In this document: one piece after another, positions 1-36,270 of the stretch
How the letters are laid out: the number at the start of each line of letters is the position of its first letter
Numbering within the stretch: position 1 is the stretch's first letter
DNA from: Cynocephalus volans
Taxonomy: Eukaryota > Chordata > Mammalia > Dermoptera > Cynocephalidae
Direction of reading: 5' to 3'
Assembly: GCF_027409185.1 (NCBI RefSeq)
Contig: NC_084464.1
Coordinates: 47,467,095 to 47,531,094 of the forward strand
Length of the DNA: 64,000 nucleotides
Translations under genes and position numbers: made by a program
Notes under the pieces: model-generated
Told to the model about the DNA's origin: nothing
What the model saw: only the letters and a program-made list of their open reading frames with translations
Database searches by the model: none

Positions 1-412
1 AGGACCCTCAGCCACAGGAGGCAGAAAATAGTGGCCACATTGCCCATAGTTTACTCAAGTTCCTGTTGCCTTTTGCTGCCTTTATCAAGAGGAGGGTGGG
101 GATGTTGGCGCATAGGCCTGTTTCTCCATCAGTACCTGGAATATAGGAGTCCAATCTGGGAGAGGGTTCTTTTGGAGGATCAGGGCTGCCAGATAGAAGG
201 TGGAAAAGCAAGTGAAATACCTCAAGCTGAATCTGAGCTGCTTTAACTTTGCTGTCCCTTTCAAGCCTTTCTCTGAGGTGAGGCATTTGGCCATTTTATT
301 CTATCTTCCTTCATAAGGTTCAGAAATGAACCAGGGTCTGGATAGGATGAACGGGCTATACTCTGGGCTGCCCACTGACCCTGTCTTTCACTTCCCTGTG
401 CCTCTACCCAAG
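1..412. other. BRPF3 intron, 3' portion
   Basis: This is the end of the intron before the first visible coding exon. It finishes with a weak pyrimidine tract and the acceptor AG at 411-412. I recognise no repeat or other element in it. The short open frames on both strands match nothing I know. Confidence 0.7.
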
Positions 413-25931
<25,519 letters not shown>

Positions 25932-28135
25932 GAGCAGGGATCGACCTGCATATGCCTGCCCTGCCTCCGTCCCATGGGGCACAGAGAAGCCTCTTCTGTC
26001 CCAGCCAGATGTATGGCTGGCAGCTTCCCCCTCTCGTGGCGGCCAGGGACTGGGCTGTGTCCCCAGCAAGGGCAAGGCCCATTTTGACCAATCGGATGAT
26101 TCCCCTGGTGGGCCAGCTGTGTGCCAAAAACTCCTACCCAAGGTCCCTCAGGGGATATTCCACTGAAGAATCAGTTAGAAGTAGAAACAACTGTGGGGCT
26201 TGGCCCAGCCTAGGAGATGGACCTGGCCCAGAAGGCAAAAGGTCTTGGGCCCCTTCTCAAGGGCTGCCTAACCCCCTCCATCCCACTCCCAACTAACTCT
26301 ACACCTCAGGGCGGGTGAGGTTCTGACACTGATCCCAGAGATGCTGTGGATATGCCAGGGTCCCTAGGGGAATCTCACCGAGCTCACCCTTTCTCCCCCT
26401 TGTCACCTGTTCTCACACCTTTTCCCTGTTCCATCTTCTGCACCCAGGCCCAGTCTCTCTTTCTCTTCCCCATGTTCCTGTCCTTACTTTTTCGCTTGTG
26501 CCAAACTGACAGAAACCATCACCGAACTGGTCTTTTTCTTTGTCTCATTCCCTTTGAGGCCAGCTGCTATACAGGTGGTGTCTCTGCCAGGCTCCTCAGG
26601 GTCCAGACAGAGGCCAGCCTCCCACGCGGGGACCCCTCCCCCAGCACACATACTCACCCCCGCCACACACCACAGACCTTCACTTCTGCTGCCGACATAT
26701 CTGAGGCCTGGCTCTGTGAAATGGGGTCCCTCCTGCTTTCTGCCTTTGTTGCTGCAAGGCAGACCGAGGCTGAAGATGGGCTCCTGTCAGCAGACCAGAC
26801 TAGTTATGTGAGTGTCCCATCTGTCCACCTGGATGTCGAGGGTGGTTGGAGTGGAGCTGTGCCCTTCGGCTAGGTGTGCCCCCTTCCCCCTCCTGTCCTC
26901 TCCTTGTGGGCTTTTCTTTTGCAACTGCAGCCTTAAGCCTCACTCTCCACCACTGTGGACGTTGTGGCGCCCGCTGCCAAGCATCTTCCCAGCCTCTGCT
27001 CTGCCCTGCCCAGCCTCTGCTGCTCCTACTCACCAACTCCAGGGAATGCAGCACTTTCATTTCAATCCTCCATCTCCTTCCCTCATTCTCTTTAATCCCC
27101 TCCCCACCATCACCTTCTCAAAAATGGAAGGAAAAAAAAAACTGTGAATGGGGAATGCTGACTGATAAACCAACACAACTTTCAGAGGCTTCAATGTCTG
27201 TTCTCTGGACATTTCTTTTCACCTTCTAAGCACCAAAGTTGCAGGGCCAGGTTGCAGGCCACTGATCGCCATGTTGATTTTTAACCTGATGTTCTTTTTA
27301 ATTGTTTTAAATATTTCATAGGGGAGTTTTGGACAAAATGAAGTCACTGGGGAGATCACTGCCATTTTTACACACTCAACTTTTTAAATATACAACCAAC
27401 CAACCACCACAACTTCTTATACATTTGGGACATGAGCCAGAGTTTAAAAGGGAACCAACAAAACTCTCTATAACATAAAGGATAGGGTTTTGGATTTTGT
27501 ACAATAATAAAAACACAATACATTATATGGCTACGGAAGGACATGGTGTATATAATTGTAAAATACTGTTCTAAATTATTCAGGCCTATAGTTTCCATTG
27601 CTGGAGTCCTCCATTGTGTGGCCACACAGTGTGGTTTATTTAAAGGAGCCGATGCTTCCCCTCTCCCCAGGTAGTTGGTCAGCTGTGGACTCTGTGACCT
27701 TTGTCTAAACCTGTGTTGTAAGATCTTGGGGCTTTCTCCCTCTCTCTCTCTCTCTCAGTGTCTGTCTATCTCTTTCTTCCCTCCTACACTTTCTCTTCTT
27801 AGTCTATCTTTATTTTTCAGTCTCTTTGGATCTTTCAGTTTCTCTCTGAGTCTCATTTTTAAAAATGCTCTTTTAGAACGGGAAACGGCTCAAATCCTGC
27901 TGTGGCATGGGGCCTACGTGTCTCTGTCGCGTCTGCTGTGAAGCACATGATGCTCTATTTATTGTAGAAAGTGACTTTATTTGCTTTCTAGAATTGTTTA
28001 TAACAGATGGTATAAGAGAAGTAATAAACAGAAAAATCTATGCTTGTAAAGAATACAAAAGTTAATTTTACCTACTATAACATGACTGTCTGAAACTTAT
28101 TTTCTCTCTGAGAAATAAATGTTCTAATGGGCAGC
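25932..28135 (+). other. BRPF3: BRPF3 3'UTR
   Basis: About 2.2 kb of unique sequence follow the stop without any intron sign, AT-rich at its distal end. A (CT)n run lies at 27,737-27,756. It ends at AATAAA signals near 28,023 and 28,114. The cleavage position is inferred. The open frames inside (for example 26,346-26,873) look non-coding. Confidence 0.8.
28023..28119 (+). promoter_or_regulatory. BRPF3 polyadenylation signals (two AATAAA)
   Basis: AATAAA occurs at 28,023-28,028 and 28,114-28,119. The second is followed by the GT-rich gttgctgtgctgtgtttcgt (28,137-28,156), a good downstream element, so it is the likely main 3' end with cleavage near 28,130-28,140. Confidence 0.75.
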
Positions 28136-28140
28136 AGTTG

Positions 28141-31100
28141 CTGTGCTGTGTTTCGTGTAATCACTAGGGGCCTACCCTCTTTTCTTAATTACTATAGCCT
28201 ACCCCCTCCTCAAAAGGCTGGGGGCTAAGAATGGGGTTGTCTGGCTGTTGCAGGCTCCTAGCTAGAGAGGGCTCTGTCTGTTTCTGGACCCCTAGGTGAG
28301 CTCTGACTTTACTTCCCTCCCAGACAGCATCCTCTGGGAGCTGTGGAAGGCCCAGCCTACCTACCCATGCCTCCCCCTCCCTGTGGCCATGTTTCCTTAG
28401 GAGCCTCTGCCCCTCATTCAGTGGGAGAAGTGACGCTTTTGACATCCCTGGCACCTGTTTACCAAGCTTGCTGAATTTGAGGCTCCAGGATGCCCGCACC
28501 TCTTGTACCACTGTTGTTGCTGCCATCCTGTAGCTGGGTAGCTGGGACACACAGGGGCAACATGAGCCTTGCTCCTTTTAGGACTGGAAGGGATCCTTGA
28601 GCCTACCTGGTTTCCATTTTACAGACAAGGAAACAGGCCAGCAAGATTAGAAGACTTGACTAAGGTCAGCCAGCTAAAAAGTGGAGGCAGAATCCTGGGA
28701 TGAGGGTCTAGCCAAAGTTTTCCTCATGGGCTCTGCAGCATTTCCAGACTGCTGTGGCCTGTTCTCCACTGTGCTCCTCTCAGTGTGGTGTCAGCGTTTC
28801 TGGAAAGGGATGTCTTAAAAAGCAGAAACAGGGAGAGTTCCTAGGGACAAACTGCTCAATTGCTGGGCCTAGAATAGCTTTTCCCTGTCCCCTCCCCTAT
28901 CCCATTCTCCTCTCTCTGGTCCTGCCCAGTTCCTGTGCTTGTCTCAATGATGTGGCTGAGAACACAGGAGTCTCCTGATCACCTCCACAGGGCCTTTGAC
29001 ATTCTTGTCACTGAAGTGTGAAAGCTCTCAATCTGGTATAATATTGATAAAGTACCTCCAATATACTGATATCCTTGTATTACGTATTGGGGTGCAGAGA
29101 TACCCATGGTCTCAAGGAGCTTGCAACCTGATTTATAAGACACATCTCAACACTGAATGGGGTCAGTGTGAAGGTCACAGATGTGTGGAAGAGTTTGGGA
29201 GAGAGGCATCATATTTGGTTGGGGAATAGTGAAAGCTTTCAAAGAAAGAAGCAATACAAGCCTTTAAAAATTAGGTTAAAAAATCCTTATTAATTGTGTT
29301 TTGAATTACAAAGGCAATTGCAAAATATTTACAAAGTATTTTGAGTGAAATTACAAGCTTACTCTATAAAACATTTTGGGAATAAAATAAAGGGACAATG
29401 GACAGATGGGTAGGATGTTAGCAGGCCAGGCTAAAAAGAGGAGGCATTGTAGATAAATGAAGCAGCTTAAGCAAAGACAAGGCTCAGGGAGGTATTGTGC
29501 ATATTCCAACTCCATTGACTAACCAACAGCCCATTTGACTGGAAGCCACTGATGTGGTGAGGCAACATGTTGGGCTTGAAAGCCCTGTCACTCACTAGCT
29601 GTGTGACCTTGAGCATGACAGTGGGCCTCTCAGCCTCTCTGAGACTGATGTAATAGAGGACCCTGAAGCCAGGGCAAGGCATCAGTACATGGTAAGTGGT
29701 AGCATCCATTGACGGATTTGAACAGGGAAGACTTGATTGGAGCTTGACACAATTGGACAACAGAGTCAAAGAGCAGAAGTGTGAAGATTGGGTTGATGGG
29801 TGGCTGGAGGGATCACCAGTGGGCTTTGGGAGAAGGTGGAAGAATGCAGTTTTTGATGAGTTTGTGTTGCCGGCGGGACATCTGAGAAAAACCTCCAGCA
29901 AGCAGGTAGGAGAGGGTTGGGCCTTGGGTTCAAGAGAAAGGTAGGAGTAAGTGACAGAAATGTGGGGGGCACTGGAGCCTACCAGGGCAGCTAGCAGAAT
30001 GGCCAAGGAAAGAGAGGAGGGTGAAGGACAGACCTCAGGAAAGACCCTCATATTTAGAGACAGGTTGGGAGAGAGGATGGAGACAGCACCTTCAGGGGGG
30101 TCTGATCTCCAGGGAGGTCCTCAGAGAATTTTGAACCTTAAGGATCATCTAGGCCCACCAGCTCATTCCACAGATAGAGAGAAGGGGAGAGGCAGGCCCA
30201 GTGTGCTCAGCATCACAAAGCAGGAAAAGGTGGTGCTGGGCTAGAACCCAGTGCCCAGCACTTTCCACTCCACAGACCCGCATATTCAAAGCCCTCAAGG
30301 TGAGCAAACGTGTCCTTAATGAATGTTATCAATGCCGTGATTAAAATTCATGGGCTAAAGTCTAAAATTATATTACAATATTAGAGCAGGTTGTGGGGGC
30401 TATCTGACTATGACTCAGAATAGGGAATCCCATTTTCCTAACATGTTTAAAAATATTAAAAGCATTTGCCAAAAATCCTAGTCAGCTTGGCCACTTCCAT
30501 TAAGGTATTAATTGCCATGAACCCTTGAATGAATTTGCCTCTCAGATGTGCTCTCCTTAGCTGGCTAGGCTCTGAGCTTTCATTTTGAAAGAAGAGAGGG
30601 TTAGTGGTAAGACTGGCTCTGAGAGGGGGTGCTCAATGGGAGAGGGAGTGTGGGCCCTGCCTGCCCCTGGGTGTGCAGACTTCCACAGTATCAGTAGGGC
30701 AAGGAGTGTGCACGTCACTGGTCTACCAGCCACAGCCACACAGACCTCCACCAGAGCTGGGACGAGGGAAGGAGGTCTTTGGAGGAGGGAAATGTTTTCT
30801 CCAAAAGATGGAGCAGAAGATTCTAACCCAACTGTGTGGTGGGGAAGAGGGGCCAAGGAGGTGTGTGTCTGCTGGGCCAGAGCTGGAGAGGAGCTCTGAC
30901 TCGACCTTGGCACTTGGAGTGCCCTTCATTTGCCCTTTCCCTTCAAGGGTGGCAGACGATAACCATGGTGGAAAGAAAAGAAATATATATATAAATACAT
31001 ACACACACGTACGTGTGTATATATATACACACACATATACACTAATATATAAATATTAGTGTTCTGTCTAATTTTAATACTCTTAAGAGGGCCCAGGACT

Positions 31101-31935
31101 CATGGGCTACATGGAGTAGAAAAAGCTAATTGTCCCCAGGTTTCACAAGGGTTGTCATGTTATCTCCAAGAACTGTGTGTCCTTTGCTTGGCACCTGTAA
31201 GGCTGGTTAGAAGTGGATCGTTTCAGTTTAACTCCTGAAGCAGTGACTGAGTCCCTTCCTCTTCCTTTCTGCTTTGTGTTGGCTGCGTTCTGTAGTATAG
31301 AAGCCATATTGGGGGTGCAGTGTTGATGGTTTCTTGAAGGGCAGGGGGTGCAGCAGCATGGGGGCACCAGGGAGGGCCCCTTCCTTCTAGCTTCACAGTC
31401 CAGAAAGACCCTGGAAGATTTTATCTAAGCTGGTCATGAAAGATTATAAAATTTGTCCTTTGCAATCTAATTTGGCAAAAATTCTTTTAAAGTGCAAAGG
31501 AAAGAATAAGAACTACCCTTATTCTAACCACCCAGAAATAACCATTTCCACCATTCCTTATAGTCTCTTATTTTTTCGAAATAGAGCATTTATTCTAGTT
31601 TCTTGTAGTGGGTAGCTGAGAAATGAGCTGCTTTGAGAAGCTATTAGCTGCCTGATGTCACCGCAGAAGTTCTTGGTATGACTGGAACACTCGTCCTGAC
31701 ACCTCCTCAGCCTTAGTCTGGCTTTCCCTCATTTGCTGTGTATCGTGACCTGGCCTAAGCCAAGCCTTGCCTGTTCTTTGTTTTTCCTTTGTTTTGTTAA
31801 AATATTGGTAGTCTCCACAACATCTGAAGTTAGATGGGAGCCATACAGCTCCATCCCAACAACTTTGCTATTGGGGTACATTTCCCTGGAAATAAGTCCT
31901 AGACCAAACTCTACCCATGTACAAACATCTGTGAG
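28141..31935. other. Intergenic, BRPF3-proximal
   Basis: I see no gene here. MIR pieces lie at about 28,570-28,720, 29,550-29,710 and 30,120-30,260, an L2-like piece at about 29,060-29,240, and palindromic CA/TA simple sequence at about 30,985-31,061. Positions 31,070-31,930 are unassigned. Confidence 0.55.
30985..31061. repeat. TA/CA simple repeat with perfect palindromes
   Basis: Alternating (TA)n and (CA)n contain the perfect 16-bp palindrome acacacgtacgtgtgt and, at 31,040-31,061, a 9-bp stem cactaatat/atattagtg around a 4-base loop. The tract is cruciform-prone, low-complexity DNA. Confidence 0.85.
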
Positions 31936-32067
31936 TGGCTGGCCATTTAGCTCAGTCGGTTAGAACGTGGTGCTGATAACACTAAGTTCCAGGATTCGAT
32001 CCCCGTATGGGCCAGCCACCAAAAAAACACAAAACAAACAAATAACAAAAAAAGAACAAACAACCAC
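31936..32067 (+). repeat. tRNA-Ile-derived SINE, monomer
   Basis: The sequence is ggctggccatttagctcagt, with ggtgctgataacac in the anticodon region (GAT), attcgatccccgtatgggcc at the T-arm end, and then gccacc and an A-rich tail. The duplication catctgtgag flanks it at 31,926-31,935 and 32,068-32,077. It is a SINE and not a working tRNA: the D stem is mismatched. Confidence 0.9.
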
Positions 32068-32269
32068 CATCTGTGAGCAAGGAGACCACCAAATGGCCAT
32101 ATAATTCTTATTTAGCTGGAGAATTTCCCGATTCTCTTCCCTTAGGTACAGCCCCCAGCATCAGAAATGAAAGGTTACTCCATGTGGACACAACGCTCTT
32201 CTGAGGGCAAGACTAGTAGGCTGAGTAGTCAGGGAGGGAGCAGGAGCAGCAGAGCTCTAAACTTTGAAT

Positions 32270-32930
32270 ACTTGTTTTTTTAAATAAAACTTTATATACA
32301 GTAATTAAGGTACATAATCCTTACGTTTAATCTCCATGAATTTTTACGTGTGTATCCATCCATGAAACCACCACCCAGATCAAAATATAGAACAGTTCCA
32401 GTGTCCAGAAGGCTCCTCTTGTCCCTGCCCAGCCAATACTCCTGCTCCAAGGGTAACTTCTGTCCAGACTAATATTGCCACAGATTAGTGTTTCCTGTTC
32501 TTGAACCTCATGTAAACGGAATCATATAGCATGCGCTCTTTCATTCAACATTATCTCTCTGAGTTCCATCCTGTTTTGCATGTAGCTATAGTTTGCTCTT
32601 TGCTATTGCTGAGTAGCATTCCATTGCACAAATACGCTCCAGAATATCCATTCTCCTGCTGACAGGCATTCGGTTGCTTCCGGTTTGGGACTGTTATGAA
32701 TAACAATGCTATATGCACATTCTTGTCCATGTCATTTGGTGGACATAAGCACTTATTTCTCTTCAGTATATCCCCAGGAGTGGAATTACTTGGTCATAGG
32801 CAGATATATGTTTAGGTTTAGTAGATTCTGCCAGTTTTCCATTGGTTGTTCAAAGTACACTCCCACAGCAGTTGCTTCACATCCACGGTACAGGCAGCTG
32901 TCGGCCCATGGCGTTTGCTCGAGACCTGTT
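32270..32930 (-). repeat. Antisense L1M 3' end
   Basis: The stretch has the typical antisense text: 'gagtagcattccattgcaca', 'ttgcttccggtttgggactg', 'ttatgaataacaatgctata', 'tccccaggagtggaattact'. It is old and diverged. Confidence 0.75.
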
Positions 32931-34660
32931 AGTTGAATGGCTTCCACTAAGCTCCATTATGCAGCAAGGCTTCTCTCTTCCTTGATAACATTCCCTCGCT
33001 CCTGAGGGAGAGTTATGAGCTGCCAAGGTGCTTTTCAACTGGGGAACTCCCAGTTGAGGGGATAGGTGGGGAGGGAGAGCTGCCCTGAGTGGGATTCACT
33101 GCCGATCCTTTCTGGTAGCCAGTGTGTGTAGCACCTGTCTGTGCAGCACTGTCCTCTCAGCACTCTCTTCCATACTACAGTGCCACCCAGATCCCTACAA
33201 TGGCTTTTTGGGAAATAAGGTCACATTGGGCAGGCCTTCTTAGTTCGGAGTAACTGTCCCCCTGCTCCTCCTCATCCCTGCCCACTGGGCACTGAGGGAC
33301 CCACTCTTGAATACAAACCCCAGCCTCCAGCACTGCAGTTCTCAGGCATCATGGTTACAAGCTGGGCAGAAGGCACCCCTGTTGCTTTGTGTTGCTTTGC
33401 CCCCCACGGATTTGTCACCCAGTCATCCCCTGGGTGATGGAGATGCAAAGGATTACTCAAAGCCCATCTCTTCTGAGCGTTGAGAAGCCCCGAAGTGGTT
33501 AACTTTCCTGGGACCCTCCAGCAAGAGGGATCCCTTCCTTGGGGTTCTCTTCCTGCATTTATCTTCCAGACCAGGAAGTTACAGGAAGAGAATAAAGGTG
33601 GGGTTATAGTTTAACAATATAGGCTGGTAACTTTGAGTGAAAAAAGCCAGATGACATTCCAGTAAGGCTATCAACAAAAGCTTTGATCTTAACAAACATT
33701 CCTTTTCCCTCTAGCAGTTTCTCAGTATCTTTATATAACAATCAGTAGCTAGTCTGTCTTTGAGCCAGCAACCTGCTGTGCCACAATTCTTTATCTTACA
33801 CCAGAGACTTATAGCCTGAGGAAAATTCCTGTCCTTGCAAGGTCAATATTGAAACTGCAAGACTTTGGAAAACCAGGCCCTGTGGAATACATGTGCTTTA
33901 TAGTATATTCCACACACCCCCTGCACATTGTGTCCAGTCCTTTCCTGGCTGATGCCTGAAATTCCACCATTAGTGCCTCATGCTTTTACCTCTCAAGGCC
34001 ATGATCCTTGAGGACGTGCCAGTGACCCTGGTTAGGGTAGGCCTGTTTCCCTTTAAATGACTGGCATCCCAGTGTGAACAAAGGATGTGTGAGCAGGTTT
34101 TGATGCAATAAGGCAAGGACACTGGGTCCTTGAGGGGAGGATTAAAAAGGGGATGAAAAAGGGCCTACTTGCTGTTGGCTGATCTCAGTGCCACAGAGGC
34201 ACATTTTGGAGTCATCAAGGATGAAGCCTCTTCTGAGATTCTGAAGCAACTTCAAAGGATCCATTACTCAGATCACCACTGGGGTGAAGGTCTGAGATAA
34301 GATGGCAGGGTCAGAGAACAAGGCCTGAGGGAGTCTGGTTTGGAAGCAAAGCTCTGGAAATAAGACTGCAGAACCAAGGTGGACTAGGGCAGCTGTCTGA
34401 TGCCAGCCCTGTCCTTAGGCACAGGAGCATGATCAGGGTCTAAGCCTGAGCTGTGGGGTGAGGATGCAGGCTTTCTTGGGCGGGCCTGTGGGCCTTCCAG
34501 CTCCACTTGTGCCTCTGGGCACACCCAGGTTTTGGCAGCAGGAGCCTGGCCAGTCCACCCCTTCCTACCCCCTGTCTCTCCTGGGACTAGGACTTAGTTC
34601 CTCCCCTCCACCCTCCTTCAACCCCTCCCTTCTCTTCCCCTTCCCCTCTCTGTCTCCCTC
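32931..34660. other. Intergenic, unassigned
   Basis: No gene or clearly nameable repeat. Positions 33,600-34,010 have the look of an old interspersed element, but I cannot place it. A C/T-rich run lies at about 34,600-34,670. Confidence 0.5.
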
Positions 34661-34916
34661 TCAGTCTTTCTTTAAATTTTAAATTTCAATTGGGCTTTGT
34701 GATTCAAAATTCCAAAATTCAGAAAAGTCTTTCTCCTTGTCCCCAGCCTCGCAGTCCCCCTCCCCAGAGGCAACAAGTTTTGCAATTGCATATGTAATTT
34801 TCTAGAGATACTGTATTATATGCATTTGTGTTTGTGTGGGTCCCCTTTTCCTATACAGATATGAATGGTAGCATTTTAAAAAACATTATTGAGTAGATAC
34901 AAAAATAGTAATATAG

Positions 34917-35082
34917 GGCCGACCCCGTGGCTCACTCGGGAGAGTGTGGCGCTGGGAGCGCAGCGGCTCTCCTGCCGTGGGTTCGGATCCTATACAGGAA
35001 TGGCCGGTGCACTCACTGGCTGAGCGCGGTGCGGGCGACACCAAGTCAAGGGTTGCGATCCCCTTACCAGTCACAAAAAAAA
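34917..35082 (+). repeat. tRNA-Ile-derived SINE, dimer (variant subfamily)
   Basis: The start is ggccgaccccgtggctcact. Unit 1 has a 'gctgggagcgcagcggctct' variant in the anticodon region, shared with the copy at 40,270. Unit 2 has 'ctcactggctgagcgcggtg', ending in 'ttaccagtcac' plus A8. It forms the 5' part of the chimeric insertion. Confidence 0.9.
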
Positions 35083-35432
35083 GGAACCTTTAATGCCATT
35101 TGCAACAACATGGATGGATCTTGAGAGAATTATATTAAGTGAAACAAATCAGGCACAGAAAGAGAAATACCACATGTTCTCATTTATTGGTGGGAGCTAA
35201 AAATAAATAAATAAATTCACACACACACAAAAGAAAAAAAAACGGGGGGGGGGAGAAGAAGACATAACAATTAGAATTCCTGGAAGTTGACATGACAAGC
35301 AAACAGAAAGGACGTTGTTGGGTGGGAGGGGGGAGAGGGAGGAGGGAGGGAGGTTTTGGTGATGGGCCACCATAATCAACCACAATGTATATCGACAAAA
35401 TAAAATTTAAAAAAAATATATATATATTAAAA
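35083..35432 (+). repeat. L1 3' end, 5'-truncated
   Basis: The text tttgcaacaacatggatgga, 'taccacatgttctcatttat', a G-rich polypurine tract at about 35,320-35,355 and a terminal cgacaaaataaaattt is the 3' end of a mammalian L1: the end of ORF2 plus the 3'UTR. An A-rich tail follows. Confidence 0.9.
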
Positions 35433-36270
35433 AAAAATAGTAGTATAGACTATATATAAATTTAAAAAACATTCACCATACAGTAAACCACCAGGTACCC
35501 GCAACCTGTTCTAGACAAAGAAGCAGAGCTTTTAAAAATCTTCTTTGTGCCCCTCCCCAGCTCCCCCTCCTCTTCCCTTAAAAACTATTCTGAATTTTAT
35601 AATTATTATGCCCTTTTTCTCCTCTACAAATCCTGCCATTTGTATGTATTATAGTAAATATATATTTATTATAATAAATAAGATAAATATTATAATAAAT
35701 ATTGTATATAATAAATAAACAAAATAAATATAATAAATAAATATTGTATGCCTCCTCACCTTTTTGGATTTTGAGTAGAATAGTCTTCTACAAACTTGCT
35801 TTTCTCTCACCCCCATTATAGCCCTGAGATTCAGTGAGCGGGTACACATGGCTGTAGGAAGTTCATTTTCACCCTTGTATAGAATTCCATTGCATGGAGA
35901 TGCCACAGTAATTTTTCACTGCACTGTTTAAGGACATTGGGTAGCTTTCAATTTTTTGCTTCTAGAAACAGCGCTGGTATAAGTGTTCTTAATTGTCTCT
36001 CCTGCTGTGTGTGGGAGTGGTAAGAGTTTCTCTAGGACATTTGCAGAGTCCTAGGGATTGCACATTGTCGACTTCAGTAGATATTGCCAAGCTATTTTCC
36101 AAAGTGGTCGTAACTATTCACACATCTGCCAGCAGTTTGAGAGTTCCCCTCCCTCTGCTTCTTCACCAACGCCTGGAATTATCCGTTTTTAAAATTTTCC
36201 AGACTGATTCGTGTGAAATCATGATTCATTGTGGTTTTAATTTTTATTTCCCTGACTATTTTTTTTTTTA

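Larger units (their letters stand above)
34901..35448 (+). mobile_element. Chimeric tRNA-SINE / L1 3'-end insertion with shared TSD
   Basis: A SINE dimer (34,917-35,082) is followed directly by a 5'-truncated L1 3' end (35,083-35,432), both on plus. The word aaaaatagtaatatag just left of the SINE (34,901-34,916) returns as aaaaatagtagtatag just right of the L1 tail (35,433-35,448), 15 of 16 identical. No duplication flanks the SINE alone. The whole block therefore looks like a single insertion made by template switching. Confidence 0.75.
34680..36270 (-). repeat. Antisense L1M-like sequence interrupted by the chimera
   Basis: The flanks on both sides of the insertion (about 34,680-34,900 and 35,449-36,270) have antisense old-L1 phrases ('atgaatggtagcattttaaa', 'agaattccattgcatggaga', 'agatattgccaagctatttt'). 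An AT-rich (TAATAAA)n-like run lies at about 35,645-35,750. Confidence 0.65.

Noticed and set aside
25932-27250. Small genes in open frames such as 26,346-26,873
   Set aside because: They lie in the BRPF3 3'UTR, overlap one another on both strands, and have Pro/Ser/Leu-rich composition with no known domain.
31936-32010. Possible tRNA-Ile gene
   Set aside because: The D stem has mismatches, an A-rich tail follows gccacc, and a 10-bp duplication flanks the unit. It is a SINE monomer, not a working tRNA.
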